From NCBI RefSeq assembly GCF_002835805.1, contig NZ_PISE01000016.1:117029-181028 (forward strand): a stretch of DNA of 64,000 bases, read 5' to 3'. Every line of letters begins with the position of its first letter. The stretch's first letter is position 1. The position numbers and the translations under genes are program-made. Positions 31,251-40,187 of this stretch are shown one piece after another. Under the pieces are notes generated by a model that searched no databases, had not been told where the DNA came from, and saw only the letters and a list, made by a program, of their open reading frames with translations. The stretch is from Niallia nealsonii (GTDB lineage Bacteria > Bacillota > Bacilli > Bacillales > Cytobacillaceae).

Positions 31251-31835
31251 TTAAAAATAAGTAGTAATTGTTTCAATTGCACAATCAGCACAAATTATTT
31301 TCCCATATTCTTCTAAGATATGGATACTGATTAAAGCAGGTTCCCCATATTCACCTAACATAGCTACTGCGCGTTCTTCTTCTTTTGCCGTCATCTCTTT
31401 AAACATTAGATAATAGCGTCCATCTTTGCTTAATAGCAATCCACCGTTCAGGTTAAGACTTTTCAGCTGTTTGCAAACTTGAATCACATCTTCTAGCTCC
31501 ATAAACTCAAATAATATATCAATTGTCTCTTCAACAGTGACTTGCATCTCTAAAAAACCTTCATTTAAAAGCTCTTCCTCTTCTTCTTCTAAACTGTCGC
31601 TCATCGTTAAAATCATCACCATTCCTTGTGCTTTTAAAGAGAAAATTTCAACAGCCACAGAACCTTGTATTTCTATATCGAAAAGAACATTTGCTTCTTC
31701 TAACATTTCATGAAAAAAATACTGCCATTTTATCGAGTCTTTCCATATATCATCTTTCGTTAAGCCACGTTCATATAAATCATCAAAAGTCAGGTGTATT
31801 TTTATTCTGTTATAATTTAATCTCTCTAAGCGCAT
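31251..31835 (-). CDS. mecB: Adaptor protein MecB (YpbH), MecA family
   Basis: MecA-family adaptors bring substrates to ClpC. The N-terminal substrate-binding domain is MRLERLNYNRIKIHLTFDDL, followed by an acidic stretch (SLEEEEEELLNEG near residue 80). The C-terminal ClpC-binding domain lies at about residues 100-194. The 194-residue length and position beside ypbG match B. subtilis YpbH rather than MecA. The ATG is preceded by CAGGAGG. Confidence 0.92.
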   Translation of the reverse strand: MRLERLNYNRIKIHLTFDDLYERGLTKDDIWKDSIKWQYFFHEMLEEANVLFDIEIQGSVAVEIFSLKAQGMVMILTMSDSLEEEEEELLNEGFLEMQVTVEETIDILFEFMELEDVIQVCKQLKSLNLNGGLLLSKDGRYYLMFKEMTAKEEERAVAMLGEYGEPALISIHILEEYGKIICADCAIETITTYF

Positions 31836-32063
31836 AGCATTGCCTCCTGCTCCTCTGAAAAAACTCTTACTTTAGCTTATGAAGCAAAAAACAAAAGGTG
31901 ATAATTTCAAAGGAATGGATATAATATTTCTCATATTTTCCCTATCTATATGATGATACTAAACATAGCTAACATAACGATACTACCTTATAATGCATTT
32001 ACCTCTATTTCCTCATCTAAACAGCAGGTTTAGTTAAGAGCTCCTAACTTGCTTCTAGTTTTT

Positions 32064-32852
32064 TTATTGATCTAGTTTATTTTTAATTTTAATTAGATGA
32101 GTCTCTGGTTTTGCGCCGAGACGAAGAGGAACCTTAGTTGTGCCATATCCATTGCTGACAAATATAGTCGTATTGCCTATTACTTTTGTTTTTCCAATTT
32201 CATATGGTCCTATTCCAAAAATTCTAATTTGGCCTCCATGTGTATGTCCACTTAACACAAAAGATATTTTATGTTCTTCTTTTATCTTTTCCATTATTTT
32301 CGGATTATGGCTTAATAAAATTTTAAAAACATCTTCCTCTGTTTGCATTAAAGCACCTTCTAGATCATCAAATTCCATCGAATAGTCCTCAATTCCAACT
32401 AATGACCATTTCTCCCCTAATTCAGAGGTAAAGGTTATGGACTTATTATCAAGTACTGTGACTTTTTCGTCTGCAAACAACTGTTTTAAACGATCAGAGT
32501 CTACTTCATAATCATTATTGCCCCAAACAAAATAAACATCACCAATTAATTTTAGCTTTTGAATATTTTGTCTAACCTGATCAAAAGACACTCCTTTTTC
32601 CGTTAAATCTCCCCCTATTATTACGATATCCGCTATATCTTTCACTTCATTGATTAAACTATCTGCAACAGTTCTTCTATGTATATCAGAAATAAAAAAA
32701 AGGGAAACTGCTTGAAAAGATCGGGGGAAATCCGGAAAATAAATCAGTTCATATTTCACTGTATTTTCATTAGCTTGTTGATGCATTTTGACGAGCAGCA
32801 AAACTCCAACAAACAGAAAAAAAACAGTCAATAGTAGAATTAATGGTAGCAT
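32064..32852 (-). CDS. ypbG: Membrane-anchored metallophosphoesterase
   Basis: A single N-terminal membrane helix (residues 1-22) is followed by a calcineurin-type phosphoesterase. The metal-ligand motifs read ISDIHR near residue 54, GGDLTEKG near residue 80, WGNNDYE near residue 109, LSHNPKIM near residue 179 and SGHTHGGQIRIFG near residue 199. GNND replaces the usual GNHD or GNHE. The substrate is unknown. The position next to mecB is that of B. subtilis ypbG. AAGGAAGG precedes the ATG. Confidence 0.9.
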   Translation of the reverse strand: MLPLILLLTVFFLFVGVLLLVKMHQQANENTVKYELIYFPDFPRSFQAVSLFFISDIHRRTVADSLINEVKDIADIVIIGGDLTEKGVSFDQVRQNIQKLKLIGDVYFVWGNNDYEVDSDRLKQLFADEKVTVLDNKSITFTSELGEKWSLVGIEDYSMEFDDLEGALMQTEEDVFKILLSHNPKIMEKIKEEHKISFVLSGHTHGGQIRIFGIGPYEIGKTKVIGNTTIFVSNGYGTTKVPLRLGAKPETHLIKIKNKLDQ

Positions 32853-32962
32853 AATTGCCTTCCTTTCTATTTAGTTTAAAAAAATTACAGAACCAAACCC
32901 TACAATATTACCTCACCTAGCTGATTTTTTTAACAATTGACATTTATTGACGATTAAAAGAA

Positions 32963-32990
32963 GCATGAAAATAAATTAGGCTCATATCAT
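32963..32990 (+). promoter_or_regulatory. Candidate sigma-E promoter of cotJABC
   Basis: GCATGAA, 13 bases, then CATATCAT resemble the -35 and -10 elements of mother-cell sigma-E promoters. It lies 40 bases ahead of cotJA, whose B. subtilis homologue is sigma-E dependent. The match is partial. Confidence 0.45.
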
Positions 32991-33029
32991 TTAAAGGATT
33001 AAAACATTTTGAATACAGGAGGATATTTT

Positions 33030-33260
33030 ATGAATTCATTTTATAAACAATATCAGCCATATATAAGTCCATTTGATCCATGTCCACCAATAAAAACAAA
33101 AACATATTCTACTCCCCCTAATCTCTATATGGGATTTCAACCACCACATTTGCCACAATTTTCACCAATGGAAGCATTAAAAGCAGGGACTTTATGGAAA
33201 GCATTTTATGATCCTTATTATAGTCCATATGAAAACAAAAAAGGAGAGAATCCTTTATGA
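33030..33260 (+). CDS. cotJA: Spore coat associated protein CotJA
   Basis: This 76-residue Pro/Tyr-rich protein ([20 protein letters not shown]) is the first gene of the cotJ operon. An in-frame TTG seven codons upstream lies before the AGGAGG ribosome binding site, so the ATG at 33030 is the start. The stop overlaps the cotJB start (ATGA). CotJA is needed to place CotJC on the coat in B. subtilis (family knowledge). Confidence 0.92.
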   Translation: MNSFYKQYQPYISPFDPCPPIKTKTYSTPPNLYMGFQPPHLPQFSPMEALKAGTLWKAFYDPYYSPYENKKGENPL

Positions 33261-33517
33261 AACAACTTCCAAAAGAATATTATCAGCTGTTAGAACAACT
33301 TCAAGCTGTAGATTTTGTCCTTGTAGAACTTACTTTATATTTAGATACCCATCCTCATGATAAAGATGCCATCAACCAATTTAATCATTATGTACAAGAA
33401 AAAGAAAAATTCAAAAAACTTTATGAAAGTAAATATGGCCCCTTGCTGCAATATGGGAATAGCTATTCCGGCACCCCTTGGGACTGGGATTCTGCTCCTT
33501 GGCCATGGCAAGTATAA
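33257..33517 (+). CDS. cotJB: Spore coat protein CotJB
   Basis: The 86-residue protein opens [20 protein letters not shown] and ends in a Trp/Pro-rich tail ([15 protein letters not shown]), typical of CotJB. It overlaps cotJA by 4 bases and precedes cotJC by 24 bases. It is expected in the inner coat with CotJA and CotJC. Confidence 0.93.
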   Translation: MKQLPKEYYQLLEQLQAVDFVLVELTLYLDTHPHDKDAINQFNHYVQEKEKFKKLYESKYGPLLQYGNSYSGTPWDWDSAPWPWQV

Positions 33518-33541
33518 ATTAACTAAAGGAGATGAGAGTGA

Positions 33542-34111
33542 ATGTGGTTATACGAAAAAAAATTGCAATATCCTGTAAAAGTGAGCACGTGTAATCCTAT
33601 GCTTGCCAAATTTTTAATTGAGCAATATGGCGGTGCTGATGGAGAGTTAGCCGCCGCCTTGCGTTACCTAAATCAGCGCTATTCTATTCCTGATCGTGTC
33701 ATCGGCTTGCTTACCGATATCGGAACAGAAGAATTTGCTCACTTAGAGATGATTGCCACTATGATTTACAAACTAACTAAGGATGCTACACCTGATCAAT
33801 TAAAAGCAGCAGGTCTTGGAGACCATTATGCTAATCACGAACATGCCCTATTTTATCATGACGCTGCTGGAAATCCCTGGACCGCTACCTATATTGCCGC
33901 AAAAGGGGATCCTATTGCCGATTTATATGAAGATATTGCTGCAGAGGAAAAAGCAAGAGCAACCTATCAATGGATTATTAATATGAGTGATGATCCTGAT
34001 TTAAATGACAGCCTGCGTTTTTTGCGGGAAAGAGAAATTATTCATTCTCAGCGATTTCGTGAAGCAGTCGAAATCATTAAAGAAGATCAAAACCGTAAAA
34101 AAATATTCTAA
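33542..34111 (+). CDS. cotJC: Spore coat protein CotJC, manganese catalase family
   Basis: A ferritin-like four-helix protein of the Mn-catalase family. The metal-ligand pattern is visible in GADGELAAALRYLNQRY near residue 30 and IGTEEFAHLEM near residue 60. Later ligands lie in DIAAEEKARATYQ near residue 140 and REIIHSQRFREA near residue 170. It has 189 residues. AAAGGAG lies about 10 bases before the ATG. It is the third cotJ gene, followed by a strong terminator. Confidence 0.95.
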   Translation: MWLYEKKLQYPVKVSTCNPMLAKFLIEQYGGADGELAAALRYLNQRYSIPDRVIGLLTDIGTEEFAHLEMIATMIYKLTKDATPDQLKAAGLGDHYANHEHALFYHDAAGNPWTATYIAAKGDPIADLYEDIAAEEKARATYQWIINMSDDPDLNDSLRFLREREIIHSQRFREAVEIIKEDQNRKKIF

Positions 34112-34120
34112 TGTTAAAAA

Positions 34121-34167
34121 AAGAGAGAGGCATTTGTAAAAAAGCTAAAGCAAATGAGCCTCTCTTT
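34121..34167. terminator. Bidirectional terminator between cotJC and ypbF
   Basis: AAGAGAGAGGCATTTG pairs with CAAATGAGCCTCTCTT (one bulge), with T-runs on both sides. It ends the converging cotJABC and ypbF transcripts. Confidence 0.9.
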
Positions 34168-34624
34168 ATTTTGATTCATAAAATAAATTAATATCATATT
34201 CTTTTTTCATCATTTCGAATACTTGATGGCGACTTTTCCATTCTTCTTCTTTTTTCCATAAATCTTTGCTTTTATCAATAATTTCACAACGCAAAGCATG
34301 AAACTCTTTTTCTGCCTTATCTGTTTTTTGCTTTAATACATTCATAAAACCGAACGAACCAATAATAACCGTCATCGCATATAAATTAAATGATTCCTCG
34401 ATAAAAGCGGAAAACATCCTTTCCATTGAATGAGAATACGGAATGGCAACATGCTTATACAGAAATATAAAATATAAAAAAGCGAATAAAATAGTCAACC
34501 ACATCACAAAAAGATGCCTTTTATGTAATATTTCAAACTTTCGCTTTTTTTCTATAACCTTCTGCAGCATTGCCTTTGTCGCTTCATCTGTATAATGATT
34601 CAACTTAATAATGGATGTTTCCAT
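34166..34624 (-). CDS. ypbF: YpbF-like membrane protein (DUF2663)
   Basis: This 152-residue protein has two hydrophobic segments, near residues 38-57 and 82-98, and charged, probably coiled-coil ends (EKEFHALRCEIIDKSKDLWK). The position next to the ypb genes and its overall shape fit B. subtilis YpbF. The function is unknown. GGGAGGAAAAG precedes the ATG. It converges on cotJC, with the terminator at its stop codon. Confidence 0.75.
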   Translation of the reverse strand: METSIIKLNHYTDEATKAMLQKVIEKKRKFEILHKRHLFVMWLTILFAFLYFIFLYKHVAIPYSHSMERMFSAFIEESFNLYAMTVIIGSFGFMNVLKQKTDKAEKEFHALRCEIIDKSKDLWKKEEEWKSRHQVFEMMKKEYDINLFYESK

Positions 34625-34764
34625 TACTTTTCCTCCCTTTTCCCCTTACCCGCTCATCATAAACGCTTAAAAAACAATGGTTTATTTTTAGCAGTTCTGT
34701 TTGTTTGATGCTTCCTTATATAAAAACATATGAAGGAAAAGGACAAGTTAGAATCACAATAGAT

Positions 34765-35427
34765 TTATGGAAGAGGTATTTTTAATGTTTGACCAACCAT
34801 AATTTCATTATTTATTAGCTGATTTGCTTGTTTAATAAGATCCACTCCATTGCCAGATGGATAATATTTCAAAGAAATCGTAAATAAGGTTTCTCCTTGT
34901 ACAACCTCATGATAGACTACCTTTCCAATTGTAGAGTTGTTGGTTTGTGAACTCGTTTCTTGAGATTCTGCTGTCTTTTCTGCTGCTTCATCGGCAGTTT
35001 GTTTTTTTTCTGCTGAATTCGTTTCTTCCTTATTATCATCTTCCGTTTGGCTCGTTTGTTTTTCTTCTTCCATCGTATCTGTTTCTTCTTCTTTTCCTGC
35101 ATCATCTTCTTCTGTTTTTTCTATATTTACTCGTTCAAACATCTTAGAAGCAGAGTCTGATGGCACAATTTGCGAAAACTCAATATTTGATAATGTTTTA
35201 AGTATAAAGAAAAGGGAAATAGGCAAAAGAATAAAGATAATGACTAATAAAGTCATACCTGGTATCTTTAACGTCTTCTTTTTTCCTTTTTTTCTATGTA
35301 CACTGCTTCTAGATGGCAATTCTTTTTTGGAATTCTCCTTTTTTGTCTCAACTTTTATATTATTTGAACGAGGGATTCTTTTTTTCTGCAATTCCGCTTG
35401 CTTTCTGTATGAATCTTCCCTTGTCAT
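34765..35427 (-). CDS. ypbE: LysM domain membrane protein YpbE
   Basis: A basic N-terminus of about 50 residues precedes one membrane helix (MTLLVIIFILLPISLFFIL near residue 58). A long acidic Glu/Thr/Gln-rich linker then leads to a C-terminal LysM domain (VVQGETLFTISLKYYPSG near residue 174). The layout suggests a type II membrane protein whose LysM binds peptidoglycan outside. GGAAGGGA precedes the ATG. It lies between ypbD and ypbF as in B. subtilis; the function is unknown. Confidence 0.86.
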   Translation of the reverse strand: MTREDSYRKQAELQKKRIPRSNNIKVETKKENSKKELPSRSSVHRKKGKKKTLKIPGMTLLVIIFILLPISLFFILKTLSNIEFSQIVPSDSASKMFERVNIEKTEEDDAGKEEETDTMEEEKQTSQTEDDNKEETNSAEKKQTADEAAEKTAESQETSSQTNNSTIGKVVYHEVVQGETLFTISLKYYPSGNGVDLIKQANQLINNEIMVGQTLKIPLP

Positions 35428-35439
35428 AACATCCCTTCC

Positions 35440-36045
35440 CTACTTATCTATCCATTGATTTACCTTGTTGTATCCAAATAGCTGATATCTAATAATTATT
35501 CCAAGTAGAAAATCAATCATAAAATGCATAATGATTGTGACCAAAATATTTTCTGTCCATTCAAATAACACCCCAATAATTAAACTTAAAATAATAATGT
35601 TAGCAAATAAAAACCAATTAAATAAATACCGATAATGAATAACTGCAAAAATAATACTACTGATCCATAATCCTAAATGAGTTTGAAGAATGCCTCGAAA
35701 CAATAGTTCTTCAACAAAAGCGACCACAAAAGCAATAAAGGCAATATGAAGAGGATTTCTAGCACTGAATATCCGATGATTTAATCCCCCATCATCATTA
35801 TATTCAGCCGGCAAACATTTCATCAGTATAACATCAAATATAACTACAGCCACCCCTGCTGCAAACCCTAGCCACATTTCATTTACATCTACTATAAACA
35901 GCTCTTTTAATGTACTGCTTTTAAATATAAACGTATGCAAAATAAATGCTATAGTCAGCAATAGGAGCTGGGTAAGATATAAATGCTTGATTAACTGTTT
36001 TTCAGACAATTCTTTTATCAATTGAAAATATGCTTCTTTATTCAT
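35440..36045 (-). CDS. ypbD: CPBP family intramembrane metalloprotease
   Basis: This is a polytopic membrane protein with the CAAX-protease (CPBP, Abi) signature. EELLFRGILQTHLG near residue 118 carries the paired glutamates and arginine, and HYRYLFNW and MHFMIDFLLG carry the histidines. In bacteria such enzymes are usually not prenyl proteases and their substrates are mostly unknown. The ATG at 36045 follows the recQ stop by one base; a GTG four codons earlier would overlap recQ. It has 201 residues. Confidence 0.87.
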   Translation of the reverse strand: MNKEAYFQLIKELSEKQLIKHLYLTQLLLLTIAFILHTFIFKSSTLKELFIVDVNEMWLGFAAGVAVVIFDVILMKCLPAEYNDDGGLNHRIFSARNPLHIAFIAFVVAFVEELLFRGILQTHLGLWISSIIFAVIHYRYLFNWFLFANIIILSLIIGVLFEWTENILVTIIMHFMIDFLLGIIIRYQLFGYNKVNQWIDK

Positions 36046-36046
36046 C

Positions 36047-37543
36047 CTAAGAATCACTTTCTAATAAAATTTTGGCAAGGATCTCTTTCCAGTCATCCTC
36101 ATTATGACTCTTCTCTATCAAGGTTCTCTTATAATGATAAAAGGATAAATCTAACCCACATCTATCACAGCATCTTTCCATAGATTCCGGTTTTTTCTCA
36201 TCAAAGTAATTAGCTATAAACGTTCTTCTGCATTCCTGTTGGTTTATCCATGTTAATAATGCTGCTATTTTTTGTCTTTTTATTTCCACCCTTTTTAGCC
36301 GATGTTGTTTAAAAAAATGAAGTTTTTTTATTAAACTTGGCATATCAGCTATTTCTGATGAAAAATATGCTTCTAATACGCGCCACTGTGTTTCAGAAAA
36401 AGCAAATTGACGCCACTCCTTTTCTTTTTCTTTCCACTCTTGATAACTGCTATAGGAAGATAAGCTTGCTAGCAGTTGATCAATTTGCATATCGCTCGCT
36501 AGTTCCATTTCAATTAGCTGACTTGCCAATGCCTCATCTCCATTTGCATAAAGTAAAATAGAGATACTATCAGATCCATCTCTGCCAGCCCGGCCAATTT
36601 CCTGCAAAAAGGATTCCATCTGTGTTGGCATATGATAATGGATCACATAGCGAATATTTTCCTTATTAACCCCCATACCAAATGCACTTGTCGCACAAAT
36701 CACTTCCAAATGTCCATGTAGAAACTGCTGCTGGATTAAAATCCGATCTTCCTGTGTCATGCCACCATGATAGCCGCTAATTTTTTTATTGCTTTTGCTG
36801 CGAATATAACTCGCAGTTTGTTCGGCAATTTTTTTGCTAGAAAAATAAATAATGCCTGGACCTTGCAATTGTTCTACTAATGTATACAACCTCTCCAGCT
36901 TCTCTGCTGTTGCAGAAAACTTTTCTACCGAAAAGGCAATATTTGGTCGGTTAACAGGATAAATAATTTCGGTCACTTCTTCTAAAAAAAGCGACTTTTT
37001 TATATCCTCTCTAATTTCTGATGTAGCAGTTGCTGTTAATGCCAGCGTTAAAGGAGATTTTAGTTCCTTTCTAACCTTCCCTAAATTTTTGTATTCTGGA
37101 CGAAAATCATATCCCCATTGCGAGATGCAATGGGCTTCATCCACCACAAATAAGACGATTTTTATTGTTTTTAATAAGTTTAATACATAACTAGAAGAAA
37201 TCATTTCTGGGGAAATATAAATGAATTTATATTTTTTTATATGGGTAAAGAAGTAGTCTCTTTCTTTTTTCGATAAAAAGGAATTAAGTGCTACTACTCG
37301 TTTTTCCCCATTCATCTTCATTTGTTCCACTTGATCTTGCATCAAGGATAATAATGGAGAGATAATAATAACGGCACCATCTAAAAAAAGCCCTGGAAAT
37401 TGGAAACACAAAGACTTTCCAGTGCCAGTTGGCAGCATTGACAGCGTATGATTCCCATTTAAAATAGAAGAAATCGTTTCCTTTTGGCCTAGTCTAAAAG
37501 ACGAAAAAGAAAAGAACTCTTTTAATTTATTTTCTAAAGTCAT
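36047..37543 (-). CDS. recQ: ATP-dependent DNA helicase RecQ
   Basis: A 3'-5' superfamily 2 helicase. Walker A MLPTGTGKSLCFQFPG lies near residue 36, the DEAH-type box with the RecQ aromatic loop near residue 135 (VVDEAHCISQWGYDFRPEY) and motif VI near residue 310 (EIGRAGRDG). A C-terminal zinc-binding cysteine cluster (CRR...CCDRC) follows. It lacks an HRDC domain, like B. subtilis YpbC. Length 498. The start overlaps the ypbB stop (ATGA) and GGGGGA precedes it. Confidence 0.95.
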   Translation of the reverse strand: MTLENKLKEFFSFSSFRLGQKETISSILNGNHTLSMLPTGTGKSLCFQFPGLFLDGAVIIISPLLSLMQDQVEQMKMNGEKRVVALNSFLSKKERDYFFTHIKKYKFIYISPEMISSSYVLNLLKTIKIVLFVVDEAHCISQWGYDFRPEYKNLGKVRKELKSPLTLALTATATSEIREDIKKSLFLEEVTEIIYPVNRPNIAFSVEKFSATAEKLERLYTLVEQLQGPGIIYFSSKKIAEQTASYIRSKSNKKISGYHGGMTQEDRILIQQQFLHGHLEVICATSAFGMGVNKENIRYVIHYHMPTQMESFLQEIGRAGRDGSDSISILLYANGDEALASQLIEMELASDMQIDQLLASLSSYSSYQEWKEKEKEWRQFAFSETQWRVLEAYFSSEIADMPSLIKKLHFFKQHRLKRVEIKRQKIAALLTWINQQECRRTFIANYFDEKKPESMERCCDRCGLDLSFYHYKRTLIEKSHNEDDWKEILAKILLESDS

Positions 37544-38589
37544 ATTTTATCCCCCAATTTTGCCAGCACTACCCGAATTTCAAAATAACTTACATCCTGA
37601 AAATTCTCTTTAATAAGCTTTAAAGATTTTGTTTCTAATTTGTTTATACAGTTTTTAACCCGAACAAAACTATTTTCTGATACATACTCACTAATAGGAA
37701 ATGTTGGAATATTTAATATAATTTCTACTATATGATCTTCAATAGTGCTCTCTTTTAACTGGCGGACTGTACTAATCTCTTCTATACTATAACCTCTTTG
37801 AATGTATTGATATGTTTTTGTTGTTGAAAGAGTTAAAGGGAGATTTTGTTCCGTTTCTTTTATCAGTTTTTGTAATAACGGAAAGTCATCTTCACATTTC
37901 CTAATATGGTCCATCATAAAATGTAAAATGGACAGAAAATAAACATGATAATAATCCTTGTCCACCTGTAGCTCCTGAGCTCCTTGATGCACCGTTAATC
38001 CAATATTATCACACCCGGTCAATCTTATAACAAAATAACGTGGATCAATGTTACGATGATCTAGACATGCCACCAATTCTCCATATAATTTTCCGCTTAT
38101 TTTATCTCGGGGAATATTTATGCTTGCTAGAGTCTCCTTTAGCCATGCTTGTATAGAACGATCTCTTTGCACCGGAATATAACGGCGTTTCCCTGCTTTT
38201 AAGTGTGCAGCTACTTGTACAAATAAGGACAATCTTTCCCAAAAAACACTTGTTTGTTGATGATAAATCCATCCATTTAAATGCTTAGGGATAGGATTTT
38301 CTACCAGCAGCATCTCTAATTCCCTTCGTTTCTCCTTACTTATGACAACATGCTGTTCTGAAAGCTCTTCTAGCCAACCATTCCTTTTTAATGTTTCCAT
38401 AATTGCTTGGAAGTCTTTTCTTGATAGATCTGGAAAAATTTGAAAAAACATGGTCAATTGAAATAAATGAATATCCTGTATCGTTTGCGAAGATTTTTTT
38501 CCATTTAAAATGTGCAAAATAGAATAGATCGTTCTTTCTCCAGAAATATTATGTAAACAGTACAATAGCACAATTTCTATAAAAGGCAT
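37540..38589 (-). CDS. ypbB: YpbB, helix-turn-helix partner encoded with RecQ
   Basis: This 349-residue protein has an N-terminal helical region (LLYCLHNISGERTIYSILHI). A C-terminal helix-turn-helix resembles the HTH_40 domain often linked to RecQ helicases (RGYSIEEISTVRQLKESTIED near residue 270). It overlaps recQ by 4 bases, so the two are translationally coupled and probably act together on DNA (inference). The exact function is unknown. GAGAGAAG precedes the ATG. Confidence 0.87.
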   Translation of the reverse strand: MPFIEIVLLYCLHNISGERTIYSILHILNGKKSSQTIQDIHLFQLTMFFQIFPDLSRKDFQAIMETLKRNGWLEELSEQHVVISKEKRRELEMLLVENPIPKHLNGWIYHQQTSVFWERLSLFVQVAAHLKAGKRRYIPVQRDRSIQAWLKETLASINIPRDKISGKLYGELVACLDHRNIDPRYFVIRLTGCDNIGLTVHQGAQELQVDKDYYHVYFLSILHFMMDHIRKCEDDFPLLQKLIKETEQNLPLTLSTTKTYQYIQRGYSIEEISTVRQLKESTIEDHIVEIILNIPTFPISEYVSENSFVRVKNCINKLETKSLKLIKENFQDVSYFEIRVVLAKLGDKI

Positions 38590-38758
38590 TTACTTCTCTC
38601 TCCATACACGATTTTTTAGCTAATATTGTAGAAATTTGTTGTATTTCTCCTCCTTATTTTATCATGAAAAAGGAGGGTTTTAAAAATTTGTATGATGCTA
38701 AAAGGAAAATTTAATCGTCGATTTACGATTGTTTATATCGCAAACACATCTTTTTTTA

Positions 38759-39108
<350 letters not shown>

Positions 39109-39116
39109 TTTTAATA

Positions 39117-39155
39117 AAAAAGGAAGCTGGTCAAAATCGACCAGCTTCCTTTTTT
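39117..39155. terminator. Bidirectional terminator overlapping the 3' end of ribU
   Basis: GGAAGCTGGTC pairs perfectly with GACCAGCTTCC around a 6-base loop, with T-runs on both sides. The last codons and the stop codon of ribU lie inside one arm and the loop. It also ends fer. Confidence 0.93.
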
Positions 39156-39748
39156 CCTAGCAGCATTGCACTGCTATATTGGGATTGCTGTTTCATAATC
39201 CAAGCTCTCATTTTTGAGAAAACTAGCATAAATAAAACAGAAATAATAACTCCCTTTAATAAATTGAATGGAAGGATTAAAGAAACTACATATTGACGTA
39301 TTTCTGGACCACTCATTGGTGTATTCATTAATTTCATAAATACTGGAAGAAGCACAAAATAATTAAATAGACTCAGTAATGTACTCATTAACACAACACT
39401 AACAACTAATCCAAAAACCATGCCTTTTTTGGATTTTAATTTATTATAAATATAATAGGTTGGCAGAATAAAAGATACACCTGCGATAAAGTTTGCCATA
39501 TGTCCAACAGGAATGCCTGTTTCACTGCCTGTTATAAAATAATCGATAATATTTTTAATAAGCTCTACTAATACTCCTGCAAGTGGACCAAATATAAATG
39601 CTGCAATCAGTGCCGGAATATCACTAAAATCAATTTTTAAAAATGTTGGAAATGGGGGGATTGGGAAATTCATAAACATTAGAATATACGCCAAACTACT
39701 TAACATTCCAACTCCTACATACGTTCTTACATTCATCTTTTTTTTCAT
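39131..39748 (-). CDS. ribU: Riboflavin/FMN transporter, substrate-binding subunit RibU
   Basis: This is the S-component of an ECF-type riboflavin uptake system (FmnP, YpaA). The 205-residue protein has about six membrane segments and the family motif LKIDFSDIPALIAAFIFGP near residue 38. IPVGHMANFIAG near residue 80 is also typical. The ATG at 39748, after AGGAGAG, fits the family better than the upstream start. An FMN riboswitch and terminator precede it, so it should be shut off by FMN. The energising ECF module is not in this window. Confidence 0.95.
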   Translation of the reverse strand: MKKKMNVRTYVGVGMLSSLAYILMFMNFPIPPFPTFLKIDFSDIPALIAAFIFGPLAGVLVELIKNIIDYFITGSETGIPVGHMANFIAGVSFILPTYYIYNKLKSKKGMVFGLVVSVVLMSTLLSLFNYFVLLPVFMKLMNTPMSGPEIRQYVVSLILPFNLLKGVIISVLFMLVFSKMRAWIMKQQSQYSSAMLLGKKEAGRF

Positions 39749-39823
39749 TTCTACTCTCTCCTTTTTAGGATCCATCTGCCTAAAGAAGAAAGATTCTGTT
39801 CTATTTTGACATATTCTTCAAAT

Positions 39824-39851
39824 AAAAAACCTCAAGCAGATGCACTTGAGG
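39824..39851 (-). terminator. Riboswitch-controlled terminator upstream of ribU
   Basis: CCTCAAG pairs with CTTGAGG around an 8-base loop and is followed by TTTTTTATTT on the minus strand. It lies between the FMN aptamer and the ribU ribosome binding site, the usual place for an intrinsic expression-platform terminator. Confidence 0.9.
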
Positions 39852-39920
39852 GAGAATTTTTAAAGGTACGCCAAATAAATGTTCGCAAATATAAAATTTT
39901 TGAACAAACGCAGAACCTCC

Positions 39921-40046
39921 ATCTTCTCCCATCCAGACTGTACTGTCGGTTTTGGATTTTCACCAAATCAACCTATCGAAATAGGTTCACGGACTTTGAG
40001 CTATACTCATCACCGCCGGTCGGGAATTTCACCCTGCCCCGAAGAT
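39921..40046 (-). promoter_or_regulatory. FMN riboswitch (RFN element)
   Basis: On the minus strand the aptamer begins CTTCGGGGCAGGGTGAAATT. It contains ACCGGCGGTGATG, AGTCCGTGAACC, GGTGAAAATCC and the 3' segments ACCGACAGT and GGATGGGAGAAGAT, the conserved segments of the RFN element in order. ATCTTC at the 5' end and GAAGAT at the 3' end close the basal stem. When FMN binds, the downstream terminator should form and reduce ribU transcription. Confidence 0.97.
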
Positions 40047-40081
40047 AGATCAATATTAATTTTTAATATGATACAATTGCC

Positions 40082-40110
40082 ATTATACAAAAGAAAATTC
40101 AATCTGTGAA
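40082..40110 (-). promoter_or_regulatory. Sigma-A promoter of ribU
   Basis: TTCACA (40110-40105), a 17-base spacer and a perfect TATAAT (40087-40082) precede the FMN riboswitch, with about 36 bases between the -10 and the aptamer. Confidence 0.8.
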
Positions 40111-40187
40111 GAAGAATGCTTCATTTTTTAAAAAAGTTTTTTTAAATCTAGCTTTTATCCCTCTTTTTCTCCAAAAAGAATAAGTGT

